Shown here: one piece after another, positions 1-8,700 of the stretch
Layout of the letters: the number at the start of each line of letters is the position of its first letter
Numbering within the stretch: the first letter of the stretch is position 1
Source: Bacillota bacterium
Lineage (GTDB): Bacteria; Bacillota; Clostridia; Acetivibrionales; DTU013
DNA length: 64,000 nucleotides
Direction: 5' to 3'
Assembly (NCBI GenBank): GCA_023411575.1
Contig: JAEYOP010000040.1
Span: 186,001-250,000, forward strand
Position numbers and translations under genes: made by a program
Notes under the pieces: generated by a model
The model's input: only the letters and a program-made list of their open reading frames with translations
Databases searched by the model: none
What the model was told of the DNA's origin: nothing

Positions 1-273
1 CAGCGTAATATCCTTGTCTATCGTAAGATCCTTTGTCAGGCAAATGATCCATGTGCCGCTGCTGCTGATCGCCTTCTCGAAGGCTGTCGCGTCATTTACA
101 ATGGAAGCGGAAGATACGGCGTCCGGCGAAGTAGTGGTGGCCGGCGTGGTGGTGGCCTGTGCCGTCGTTGTCGGCGTGGTGGTCGTGGTTCCGTTCTGCG
201 CATTTTGCTGGGCGCATCCGGTCAGCAAGGCAATAAGGAGCGTGAATATCAGTAATATGCTTTTCCCTTTCAT
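1..273 (-). CDS. Lipoprotein of unknown function, N-terminal part (3' end beyond the window)
   Basis: The reading frame is open from the window edge to an ATG at 271-273, preceded by an AGGAGG ribosome site, so only the first 91 codons are seen. The product starts with a lysine-containing hydrophobic signal peptide ending in a lipobox (LLTGC, Cys at about residue 20). A low-complexity threonine/proline/alanine linker follows (about residues 29-50) and then the start of a folded region. This architecture is that of a surface-anchored lipoprotein. The visible part does not reveal the family; a solute-binding protein or a beta-helix surface protein would both fit. It lies 80 bp downstream of the dehydrogenase gene and may be co-transcribed or have its own promoter in that gap. 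Confidence 0.75.
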   Translation of the reverse strand, partial: MKGKSILLIFTLLIALLTGCAQQNAQNGTTTTTPTTTAQATTTPATTTSPDAVSSASIVNDATAFEKAISSSGTWIICLTKDLTIDKDITL

Positions 274-353
274 CTGGAAATCCTCCTGAATACTAAGTGC
301 TTTTGCCATATTAGTATAACCAAAAGCAAAAAAATCATAAAGGATGCAAACAA

Positions 354-1238
354 TTATATGCCCTGTATTACGCCTTTTACCAATGCCATATCGCATTCAA
401 AAGTAGACCCTCCCAAATGCGGCGTAAGGACTACATTCTCCCTGGAAGTCAACTCTGTGTCCTGAGCTGCCGCCTCATTCCAGAATACATCCATTGCCGC
501 AGCTGCAATTATTCCTTCCTTCAGCGCTTCCATAAATGAAATTTCGTCAATAATACCTGCTCTTGCAGTATTCACGAATACGCAGCCTTTTTTCAGCATT
601 TTGAACTGCAATTCCCCGAATGCTCCTTTTGTTTTTTCATTTAACGGAATCAATACACAAAAATAATCCGACTGCGGCAGCATATCCTCCAGGGTACTAA
701 AAGAAATCCCCAGTTTTTTCTCTTGTTCTGAAGTCATAGGGTTTAGATCATTATATAAAATCCTCATACCGAAACCCGACAGCAATCCGGCAAGTTCCGC
801 CCCTATTTGCCCCATTCCCCATATGCCGATTGTTTTATTTTGAAAATCCGAGCCCGAATACTTTACTTTCAAATCATGGTGGCTATTCCAGTGTCCTTCC
901 CGGATAGCCCTGTCAGCCGGTACAATGTTCCTTGCTGCGGTCATCATGAGTGCAAGAGTGTGTTCTGCAACCGTCCTCCACAAGCTCTTGGCAAGTGTAA
1001 GCAATATTTTTCTTTCTGACGCCCATTGCCCGGCCAAATCATTGCAAGAGTGGCAGCCGATTGCTTTAAGCTTGTGAGTATTCTCACTATACATCCATTC
1101 TTCCGGTACGCCGTAAACAATTGCAGCGGAAGCATCCCGCAATCTGGATTCGTCCAATGTAATCTCATAATCCTTTTCTAGTTCCGCATACGCGCCGGGA
1201 TGCATGGAAATGCCCACATAGCATATTGGTTTAGACAT
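354..1238 (-). CDS. D-isomer-specific 2-hydroxyacid dehydrogenase (SerA/GyaR-like)
   Basis: A 294-residue NAD(P)-dependent dehydrogenase expected to interconvert a 2-keto acid and a D-2-hydroxy acid in the cytoplasm. A Rossmann dinucleotide fold starts near residue 137 (GIWGMGQIG, the GxGxxG loop). The substrate-side signatures follow: NTARAGIID, with the catalytic Arg, and TPHLGGST, with the catalytic His. The length is slightly short for the family (about 310-330). The ATG at 1238 has an AGGGGA site just upstream. The gene sits 26 bp after the GH2 gene at the end of the glycosidase operon, so the substrate is probably sugar-derived, for example a hydroxypyruvate- or glycerate-like acid. The exact substrate cannot be read from the sequence. 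Confidence 0.85.
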   Translation of the reverse strand: MSKPICYVGISMHPGAYAELEKDYEITLDESRLRDASAAIVYGVPEEWMYSENTHKLKAIGCHSCNDLAGQWASERKILLTLAKSLWRTVAEHTLALMMTAARNIVPADRAIREGHWNSHHDLKVKYSGSDFQNKTIGIWGMGQIGAELAGLLSGFGMRILYNDLNPMTSEQEKKLGISFSTLEDMLPQSDYFCVLIPLNEKTKGAFGELQFKMLKKGCVFVNTARAGIIDEISFMEALKEGIIAAAAMDVFWNEAAAQDTELTSRENVVLTPHLGGSTFECDMALVKGVIQGI

Positions 1239-1264
1239 AGAATCCCCTTTCTTTAATAACCGGT

Positions 1265-4200
1265 TTATATGAATGGGTGCCGGATAACGCTTAAATGGGT
1301 ATAGATGGTACGGGTATAGCCGGTTTCAACCAGGATGGGCGGTTTTGAATAATCCCCCCATGACAGCTCGGGAAAATTGACCTCGCTATTGACGATAAAG
1401 TTCACATTTTCCTTATATAACGGATTTAGAATGATAAAGTGGTCAATATTCACATAGCAGTTCGACGAGCCCTTCGCCTTCTCCCCGGTCACCTCAATGT
1501 ATAGCGTATGTTCCCCGGGCTCCAGATCGTCAATGGCGAATACCGTTCGCCGATAATCCTTCTCATAGCCCCTGGGGACACCTGGTCCAAGCAGAATCCC
1601 CAAAGAAACCGGTTCCTCCGCCAGCCTGCCGTCAACGGAAACCCTGGCGGTCCCGCAAATGATGTCAAGGGAGGATACCCAACAGATCCCTGTCCCGTGA
1701 AATGTTATTTTAGCCGTATCTCCAGCTGTCCGTGACCAGGTTTCGGTACCATTCAGGCTGCGGAATTGGGTATCCCGGCGAATCCAGGAACCTGCATAAC
1801 AAATTCTCGGATCCCGGTCGTCCACAATACAGCAAGGTTGAGGACACAATTCCATACGGACAGAGTCGGTACCGTCGGACAAGGCTGAAAAGGCGGGCCC
1901 TGTTCCTCCCGCCGACAGATGGGCCTTCAAAATCGAAAATTTAGAGCTGCGGAAATCCTCCGTCCCCCTGTGACCGACATCAAACAGACCAAACATAGCG
2001 GCATCGCACTCCTCCTGATACCATTCACACTCCGGCTGCTTAAGGAAGCTTACGGACGGTAGTCCATTACGTGCCTTAGCTGTGCCCTGCAGCCGCCCAA
2101 TGTGCCATTCCGGGTACACACTCCACAAACCAATACGGTTCCAGGACAGGGTATCCATTTCCGGCGGAAGGGTAAAGGAAACACCGACTTCTTCGTATCC
2201 ACCCGTATCCGTATCATCCCCGATACGCATAGCCAGTTTTCTGGGGCTGCTATATGGCATGCTGTCCAGCGTATAAGTGGTTGCCATGTGACCCTGTGCA
2301 TCGATTTTAATGACAAAGGTGACATAAATCCGGTCATAATGACCTAAAATGGTTATTTCGGCACAGTGGTCCAATTGCCTGGCATTTATGCTCTTTAATT
2401 CCCAGGGTCCAAGCGCTAATCCTACCAGATGAAGAGCCGGTCCGCCAATCAATACTCTTTCGCCCGCCACCGCTCCCTCCGTGATCAAGCCTGTTTCACA
2501 GGAAAAAGTGAGAGAAAACAGATCTCCCCAAACACGAATCTGACCGTCCTCTTGACAGAACTGCGGCCTGCCTCCGTCTAGTGCAGGCAACAAAGGAATA
2601 GATTCATTTAAATTGATATCATACTCCTCTGCAAGGAATCCCGAATGATCCTGAAACTCGATGCGGATCCGATCCTTCCTTGAAAAGTTTCCCGGTATCG
2701 CGATCTCACCGCGTCCATGGGGCAGTAAATCAGGCCCGGAAAGAATTCCCCGTCCGGAATCCGTACGCCAGTGTATTGTAATTTCATTTAGGTTGGTATG
2801 GTTGAAACGGTTTTCCACAGGGATGAATATTGTTCCGTCTGCGTTAAGCGATACCCGCTTTTCCTGCAGCTTTATGGGAGAGAAGGCTTTGCGGACATGC
2901 CAGTATTCCGGCTTTTTTCTTCTCCATCCGTCAATAATCCCCCAACTGGGCCCCGGATAAGCTCTGCCGGAGTTGTACCATACATCGTCCAGTCCCGCCC
3001 AGATGGCACAGCCGATGGCGCCGGGCGTCTTCCACAAAATGTCCCAGAAACGGCTGATGGTTTCCCCGTAAAAGTCCCGGACACCCGGATCACGACGCAG
3101 ATCCTTCCTGCAGTAGCAGGGAATGTGTGTGGACTCGTCATGAAGAACGGGAATATCCACAGGCCAGTGCAAACTTCTGTCAAAGCTGTCAACCAGAGCG
3201 GAAGGGTCCTGTCCCCAGGCAGCATAATGCATGGACCATATGTCTGTCAGTCCGTCATCCTCCTGCATGGTGATCGGATAACTGAAAATGGTGGGCCGGG
3301 TCGGGTCCGCTGCATGGGCATATTCATTCATCAGCCTGAAATTGCTGCCCCAGTAGCTTTCATTGGCCAGGGACCAGATAATGACACAGGGATGCGAGAG
3401 GTCCCTTTCCAGCATCTCGGTGAATTGATTCATAAAGCAGTGCGTATACTGCGGATCGTTTTCCGTATATTGAATTTGCTGTCCGAGAAAGGCGACTGCG
3501 ATTTCGTCCTCAACATAAATGCCGTATTGGTCGCACAGTGCCAAAAAATCAGGCCGGGGCGGATAATGAGAGGTGCGGATGAAATTGATGTTGGCCTCCT
3601 TAAAAAGCTTTACATCTTTCTCTATCAATTCACCGCTTATCGCCCTGCCGGTGACGGGATGGATATCATGCCGATTAACGCCCCGAAGCTTCACTTCACT
3701 TCCGTTAATCAGCATCTTTCGTTCCCGTATCTCAATTTGCCGGAACCCGAAGGGGATATTGACAGTCTCCACACAGATGCCGTTATCCCACACGGCTGCG
3801 TTCAGCGTATATAAATAAGGATGTTCGCTGTCCCATTTCAAGGGTTTGGAGATAGCATACCGCTTTAGAACCTCATTATCGCATGCTGAGAAAGACAATG
3901 GGGTCACCCTGCCTTCCGGATCGCTCATGGATAATTCCAGGTCTGCAGTACAGGATAACTCCGACAGGACATTCAATTCTGCGTCAACATAGGAACTGTC
4001 AAAAGTAGTCTGTACATGGAGACGGGTCAAATGGGCCCGCGGGAGTGCTACCATTGTCACGTCCCGGATCAGTCCGCCGCTGTGGAATACATTTACTTCA
4101 TTCGGTTTATCCTCCATTCCAACGGTAAGTACATGAACCCTTCCCGGAACGACATATGCCGTAATATCACAATCCCAGGATACAAAGCCTCCATAATGCT

Positions 4201-4528
4201 CTCCTGAAAATTGCCCGTCTATAAAAATACGCGCATAGCAGTTGGCGCCGTCGAAGCGGAGCAAAATCCTGCAGCCTTCCCAGTCCTCCGGTATATGAAT
4301 GGTTCGTACATACGCATATTCCGAATCACGTGAACCCGGTAAATGGGACGGAACATAGATATCTTCCCAAGCAGAAAAATCGTAGCCAGGAGAGGCATAC
4401 CCCGGTGGTGGCGCCGGGTGCCATTTCCAATTACAGCCGCTGAGACGTAAGCACGGCTGCTTGACATTATTTACGGTACGCGGAAGCGGAACCAGCTTCG
4501 GCTGGGGCCAAACACTATTTTCATTCAT
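1265..4528 (-). CDS. Glycoside hydrolase family 2 (beta-galactosidase/beta-glucuronidase type)
   Basis: A 1087-residue GH2 enzyme. The order is an N-terminal jelly-roll sugar-binding domain, an immunoglobulin-like domain, a TIM barrel, and C-terminal beta-sandwich domains. The barrel entrance motif RGVNRHDIHP is at about residues 282-291. The acid/base Glu is in WSLANES (about residue 390), and the likely nucleophile is the Glu of LHDES (about 465). The extreme C-terminus (about 920-1060) resembles the carbohydrate-binding beta-sandwich appended to many glycosidases. No signal peptide is visible, so it probably acts in the cytoplasm on imported oligosaccharides. I chose the ATG at 4526-4528 because it has GGAGG nine bases upstream. 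An upstream in-frame start would overlap the GH43 gene and lacks a site. The exact sugar specificity is not determined. Confidence 0.9.
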   Translation of the reverse strand: MNENSVWPQPKLVPLPRTVNNVKQPCLRLSGCNWKWHPAPPPGYASPGYDFSAWEDIYVPSHLPGSRDSEYAYVRTIHIPEDWEGCRILLRFDGANCYARIFIDGQFSGEHYGGFVSWDCDITAYVVPGRVHVLTVGMEDKPNEVNVFHSGGLIRDVTMVALPRAHLTRLHVQTTFDSSYVDAELNVLSELSCTADLELSMSDPEGRVTPLSFSACDNEVLKRYAISKPLKWDSEHPYLYTLNAAVWDNGICVETVNIPFGFRQIEIRERKMLINGSEVKLRGVNRHDIHPVTGRAISGELIEKDVKLFKEANINFIRTSHYPPRPDFLALCDQYGIYVEDEIAVAFLGQQIQYTENDPQYTHCFMNQFTEMLERDLSHPCVIIWSLANESYWGSNFRLMNEYAHAADPTRPTIFSYPITMQEDDGLTDIWSMHYAAWGQDPSALVDSFDRSLHWPVDIPVLHDESTHIPCYCRKDLRRDPGVRDFYGETISRFWDILWKTPGAIGCAIWAGLDDVWYNSGRAYPGPSWGIIDGWRRKKPEYWHVRKAFSPIKLQEKRVSLNADGTIFIPVENRFNHTNLNEITIHWRTDSGRGILSGPDLLPHGRGEIAIPGNFSRKDRIRIEFQDHSGFLAEEYDINLNESIPLLPALDGGRPQFCQEDGQIRVWGDLFSLTFSCETGLITEGAVAGERVLIGGPALHLVGLALGPWELKSINARQLDHCAEITILGHYDRIYVTFVIKIDAQGHMATTYTLDSMPYSSPRKLAMRIGDDTDTGGYEEVGVSFTLPPEMDTLSWNRIGLWSVYPEWHIGRLQGTAKARNGLPSVSFLKQPECEWYQEECDAAMFGLFDVGHRGTEDFRSSKFSILKAHLSAGGTGPAFSALSDGTDSVRMELCPQPCCIVDDRDPRICYAGSWIRRDTQFRSLNGTETWSRTAGDTAKITFHGTGICWVSSLDIICGTARVSVDGRLAEEPVSLGILLGPGVPRGYEKDYRRTVFAIDDLEPGEHTLYIEVTGEKAKGSSNCYVNIDHFIILNPLYKENVNFIVNSEVNFPELSWGDYSKPPILVETGYTRTIYTHLSVIRHPFI

Positions 4529-4544
4529 ATTTTGCCTCCAAAAA

Positions 4545-5480
4545 TCAGCGATAATAACTTCGTATCCGCTCATATTCTTCCGGGGTTAGCGTCAGAACCG
4601 TGCCATGCTTGAAGCCGTAAGGAAATGAAAAAGCTTCGTCGGAACGTATGAACTTGCCCGAAGAAATGTCATTTGACACAAAGGGGACATAGCCTTGCTT
4701 ATCCTTGGTGGTTCCGTAAAAATCGAGAAACAGACACCATCGTCCGTCCTCAAGTTGAAAAGCCGTAGGGGCCTCATACTGGCCCTGTTCAAGTTTGGCC
4801 ATTTCCTCATCAAAAGCATAAATTCTTTTAAACGGGCCGGCAACAAAATCGGACTTCAGTAAGATAATTATTTCAGGATTCGCTTCACTCTTGACAAAAA
4901 GATAATACTTCCCGTCTTTTTCATACATGGCGGAATCGATGATTCCACTATCCTCTTTTTCATATAATACTTCCGCTTTGGTATAGTGCACGAAATCTTT
5001 TGTCCTGCTGTAATAGATTTTCTTCGGGCCATAATTGTTCGACTTGTGGGATGAAGACCAGTGAATAATATAGTCGCCCGACCTGGAATCATAGATGATG
5101 TCCGGCGCCCAGAGGCACCCAAAATTCTCGTCACCCAGACGGATCATCCTCTGGTCCGACCAGTGCACCAGATCATCCGACTCCCATAGTACCAGGTCTT
5201 TGCTTCCGTACCGGCCGATCTCATTCCAGGACCCTTTGTATTTTCCGCTAAAATGCCTTGCCAAGCCAAGATCCGTTGCCAAAATATAGAATTTCCCATT
5301 CCTTGCGCGGATAACGGTGAAATCCCGAACGCCCTGATCTCCCATCGTACTCTCCAGAACGGGATTCCCACCATTTACTTTTTCCCAGTGAAAACCGTCC
5401 GGGCTTAGCGCAAAGTAAACCTGTTCCCCGTCCGCAGTCGTTTTTTCTTTAAAATGTACAAATAAATATGCCTGTTTCAT
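4545..5480 (-). CDS. Glycoside hydrolase family 43-like five-bladed propeller
   Basis: A 311-residue single-domain protein with the repeated pattern of a five-bladed beta-propeller: successive W/Y-rich blades such as YFALSPDGFHWEKV, LVLWESDDLVHWS and KIYYSRTKDFVHYT. It contains the GH43/GH-F hallmark WAPDIIYD (about residues 123-130). Family members are arabinofuranosidases, xylosidases or galactosidases. There is no signal peptide, so it should act on imported oligosaccharides. The ATG at 5480 has GGAGGA upstream. It lies between the GH50-like and GH2 genes with gaps of about 50 and 16 bp, so the three are one operon. The arabinose or galactose preference cannot be decided here. Confidence 0.83.
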   Translation of the reverse strand: MKQAYLFVHFKEKTTADGEQVYFALSPDGFHWEKVNGGNPVLESTMGDQGVRDFTVIRARNGKFYILATDLGLARHFSGKYKGSWNEIGRYGSKDLVLWESDDLVHWSDQRMIRLGDENFGCLWAPDIIYDSRSGDYIIHWSSSHKSNNYGPKKIYYSRTKDFVHYTKAEVLYEKEDSGIIDSAMYEKDGKYYLFVKSEANPEIIILLKSDFVAGPFKRIYAFDEEMAKLEQGQYEAPTAFQLEDGRWCLFLDFYGTTKDKQGYVPFVSNDISSGKFIRSDEAFSFPYGFKHGTVLTLTPEEYERIRSYYR

Positions 5481-5528
5481 TTATGTCCTCCGTTAAAATT
5501 TAGAATATCGGCTATTGATACAGACCCA

Positions 5529-7538
5529 TTAATACCCTATCATTGGTATGGATTTGGGCTGTCTGCCATATGGAACTGTTTCTCCGTTCTTGACCTTATA
5601 AAGTACTTTTGAGGTTTCGTATGCCGCATCCATCAATTCCTTATGGGGCTGCATGCAAATATCCACCATGCCGATCTGGTAGTTTTCGCCGTCATACCTT
5701 CCCAGGCAGAACTGGTCGTTATATTGGAACCAATGGGCGCCGACCCCGTATGGGTGGGCCGCGACCTTCTCCACAAAATACCGCCACATGACGCCCCTCT
5801 CCTCCTGGTTCTCGACACCTTTCAGGCCCGTGGCGGGCAATCCCCTGTCCAGCGCCCCGCAGTGATATTCTCCCAGCAGTATGGGCAAATCCACGTTTGC
5901 ATTCTTGACAAAATCCATATCCCGGGTAGGATCGAAGTCATAGCAGTTGATGGAAAAGACGTCGAAGTATTCCCAGCCTGCCATCATGTCAAGGTTATAT
6001 GCCTTTGACCACCTTAAGCCCAGATTCAGATGATTTTTGTCCACAGCCCTGCAGGCCAGCGACGGCACCTTGATATATTCACGGATCAGATATGCCGAAT
6101 AGCTCCGGATATCCCGCCGCGATCCGGGATAAGCCGCCGAGCAGCAGTCTATCGGCTTCTCGAAGTCCTCAAAACGCTTGAAATCGGAACCCCAGGCTTT
6201 GTTTAGCGCTTCAATGGTTCCATGGGTATCCTTCAGGAACTGAATCAGTCCGCTCCGGCAATAGGTCCGGGCGGAATTATGCAATACTTCGTCCGCAATG
6301 GCCAGACCCTCCACAAAGTTGAACTCCGGCTCATTCCGCAGGAAGTACCCGATCAGCCATACATCCTCCTTCCATGACGAAAGCTGCTGCGCATATTGCT
6401 CCGACTTCTCCCTGTACTCGGGAGAGAGCACATCCGGAAAGTCCCTGAAAATCAGGGTTTCCGTTGTTGGAAATCCAGGGAGCTCACGCACATAGGGAAG
6501 CTTGCTTCTGCCATTGTTGACGCACAGTCCCGGGAAATTGCCCTGGGAGTTGATTCCATTTTTCATCAGGATATGATGGGACAGCTCCTCCCATTTTTCT
6601 CGCCAGCTCGCGCCATACACCCTTTTCAAATTGAGGCCCGTAAAACGGATTATTTTATAGCTGTCCGGGGGCATATACGCTGTGCGGCGTCTGGTACCGC
6701 AATGATAAAATTCCTTATATTCCGGATCCTCCATGTCGGGAAGCCAGTCGCACGCCTGCTCAAAGCTGTCCACGCGGCAATGGTCGCCGGGGTTGGTCCC
6801 GCACGGTCCCAGGGAAAAATAGTCGCAGCCGTCCGGGTCCACAAGATGCCACCGGCCATCCTTCGATTTAAAGGTGGAAAAGTAGCCCGTTCCTTCCTTC
6901 AGCTTCCGATTCCCATCGCCGCCCCACCGGTTCCATTCGGGAAACGGATATTCCGCTTTGCCCTCACTGGCTTTCAGCCTTGCCTTCAATTCCTCGAAGG
7001 AATGAACCTTTCCGGGCCAGTCCTTTTCCTTCCACTGGCCGAACTCATCCGCCATCTTCTTTTCCGGAAGCGGAAATTCCTCCGGTTTTTCATCCGTTAA
7101 AACAAAGTTCTCAAACCTCACCTTGACGTCATGAAAGGTCTCTTCCATACCCAGTTCAAATCGATCCACCTCGCCGATCCCGGTACGCTGACCGTGGACA
7201 ACCAGCTTCAGCGTACCCGGAGTACGATTGGTAAAAATAGTCCTGTTGTCCAGCAGTTCAAGGTCCAGGCATATCCTTGTCTTGAACTTCGGCAGCAGGC
7301 CAAAGCGCATAAATATCCTCTCTTTTTCAGCACCCGGTAAAAAACACCGGAACATCATTGCTGCAGAATGATCCTCCAACACCTCAACATCGCCTACAAT
7401 ATATCTTTTTCCGGAATCCTTGATTTGAGGCAGCGTTATCCCTCCGCCTTCTGCTCTCAGCAACACCTCGCAGCTATCCGTACTTAACGAGATAAATTTT
7501 GCATCCCTTGCAGTCGAGTTTCGAAAATCAATCTTCAT
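5529..7538 (-). CDS. Clan GH-A glycoside hydrolase, GH50/agarase-like
   Basis: A 669-residue enzyme with an N-terminal beta-sandwich (about 1-150) and a TIM barrel. LVDPDGCDYFSLG (about 232-244) matches the barrel-entry motif seen in agarase-type GH50 and related proteins. The clan GH-A acid/base Glu is in FLRNEPEF (Glu403). The likely nucleophile is Glu557 in LLGEYHCG. There is no signal peptide. It is the first gene of the minus-strand glycosidase operon and is divergent from the AraC regulator at 7754. A GGAGAAG site precedes the ATG. Proteins of this type in gut and soil Bacillota are often labelled beta-agarase or beta-galactosidase, but a galactan-derived substrate is an inference. Confidence 0.78.
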   Translation of the reverse strand: MKIDFRNSTARDAKFISLSTDSCEVLLRAEGGGITLPQIKDSGKRYIVGDVEVLEDHSAAMMFRCFLPGAEKERIFMRFGLLPKFKTRICLDLELLDNRTIFTNRTPGTLKLVVHGQRTGIGEVDRFELGMEETFHDVKVRFENFVLTDEKPEEFPLPEKKMADEFGQWKEKDWPGKVHSFEELKARLKASEGKAEYPFPEWNRWGGDGNRKLKEGTGYFSTFKSKDGRWHLVDPDGCDYFSLGPCGTNPGDHCRVDSFEQACDWLPDMEDPEYKEFYHCGTRRRTAYMPPDSYKIIRFTGLNLKRVYGASWREKWEELSHHILMKNGINSQGNFPGLCVNNGRSKLPYVRELPGFPTTETLIFRDFPDVLSPEYREKSEQYAQQLSSWKEDVWLIGYFLRNEPEFNFVEGLAIADEVLHNSARTYCRSGLIQFLKDTHGTIEALNKAWGSDFKRFEDFEKPIDCCSAAYPGSRRDIRSYSAYLIREYIKVPSLACRAVDKNHLNLGLRWSKAYNLDMMAGWEYFDVFSINCYDFDPTRDMDFVKNANVDLPILLGEYHCGALDRGLPATGLKGVENQEERGVMWRYFVEKVAAHPYGVGAHWFQYNDQFCLGRYDGENYQIGMVDICMQPHKELMDAAYETSKVLYKVKNGETVPYGRQPKSIPMIGY

Positions 7539-7623
7539 ATTTTCTTCTCCAATCAGCTATATAATGGAAATTTATAAACCGGTTTTGGATTCGTCATCTT
7601 TAATGATAAACGAATGAGATGGG

Positions 7624-7701
7624 AATACAATGTAAAATTCCAATGGCTTTTTGCAAACCAGCTACTTTTTGGCGCAGTATTTAGTCCAAATACATTGTAT
7701 T
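7624..7701. promoter_or_regulatory. Inverted 11-bp repeat pair in the GH operon/AraC divergent region (putative operators)
   Basis: AATACAATGTA at 7624-7634 and its exact reverse complement TACATTGTATT at 7691-7701 lie about 67 bp apart, in the 215-bp gap between the divergent GH50-like and AraC genes. Two separated half-sites are what an AraC-family dimer could bridge. A TATAAG hexamer at 7723-7728 could be the -10 of the AraC gene, but I see no good -35, which would suit an activator-dependent promoter. Confidence 0.5.
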
Positions 7702-7753
7702 TTAAAAAAATATCGACTACACTATAAGCAAAAGTGTTTGGAGACGGCGATTG

Positions 7754-8680
7754 ATGGAAACGATGTTATATTACCAAATGAACAGCGAGCATTTGCCCAT
7801 AATAAAATATGTAGACAAAGTAACGGTTGAACCTCCCCATGTCCACATAAGGAGAAAAACGGAAGAGTTTATATTGTACTATGTGCTATCCGGAGAAATG
7901 CACATTAATGAGGGGAACCGCAAGTTCGTACTTAACCCGGACGACATGCTGATTCTGGACCCGCACCTGGAACATTACGGGACAAGGGCAACGACCTGTA
8001 CTTATTTTTATATTCATTTTTACCATGAAAAAATGATGGAATGCACTGGAAATAGTGTGCCGATTAAAGATGATCTGATCGATAAAAGGTTGGCCTCATT
8101 AAAAACCCATGAATGCGAAATGGAAGAAGCCGGCTCTTACAACATCCTCCTGCCGAAATTTCTTCATATCAGTCAATCCAGTACAGCCATAGAGCTGATT
8201 GGGACCCTTCACAAGCTGAGGGAGTCCCACCATAACCACCAGGAACATTTTCAGCTAAAAACCAGCAGCATTATGATGGAATTTCTTATTACCCTATCGA
8301 GAGAACTGACTTCCAGCTTTCTTCACTTTGACAATCCGGTTTCGACAACACGCTCTACCCGGATGATACACGACCTGCTATCCTTCTTTCAAAGCAACTA
8401 TGCTTCCGGCATTTCCGGAAAGATCGTTGAGGAAAAATACAATTGCAATTTTGACTATATAAACCGCATGTTTAAAAAAGCTACCGGAACCACCATTTTT
8501 GCCTATCTGAACGATCTTCGGATATCAAAGGCAAAGCTGCTGCTCTCCGACGGTACCGGCAAAATCTCCGAGGTAGCTGAAAAGTCCGGGTTTCGGGATG
8601 TCTATTACTTCTCAAAGGTTTTTAAGAAATATACCGGTATCACTCCCGGCACTTATTCCAGGAAAAACAGTTGGTCATAG
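7754..8680 (+). CDS. AraC-family transcriptional regulator
   Basis: A 308-residue regulator. The N-terminal half is a cupin-like ligand domain (EFILYYVLSGEMHINEG, about residues 40-56, then the HLEHYGTRA region). The last 100 residues are a double helix-turn-helix ending in the AraC signature (AEKSGFRDVYYFSKVFKKYTG). It probably senses a sugar released by the adjacent glycosidases and controls their operon, from which it is divergent. A TTG at 7751 is also in frame. I prefer the ATG at 7754 because GGAG lies about 11 bases upstream, but either is possible. Confidence 0.9.
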   Translation: METMLYYQMNSEHLPIIKYVDKVTVEPPHVHIRRKTEEFILYYVLSGEMHINEGNRKFVLNPDDMLILDPHLEHYGTRATTCTYFYIHFYHEKMMECTGNSVPIKDDLIDKRLASLKTHECEMEEAGSYNILLPKFLHISQSSTAIELIGTLHKLRESHHNHQEHFQLKTSSIMMEFLITLSRELTSSFLHFDNPVSTTRSTRMIHDLLSFFQSNYASGISGKIVEEKYNCNFDYINRMFKKATGTTIFAYLNDLRISKAKLLLSDGTGKISEVAEKSGFRDVYYFSKVFKKYTGITPGTYSRKNSWS

Positions 8681-8700
8681 CCCATCCGGCAAACGCTCTC

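Noticed and set aside
299..327. GCTTTTG/CAAAAGC hairpin as a terminator of the dehydrogenase gene
   Set aside because: On the minus strand the T-run lies before the hairpin, not after it; the stretch is more likely part of a promoter region.
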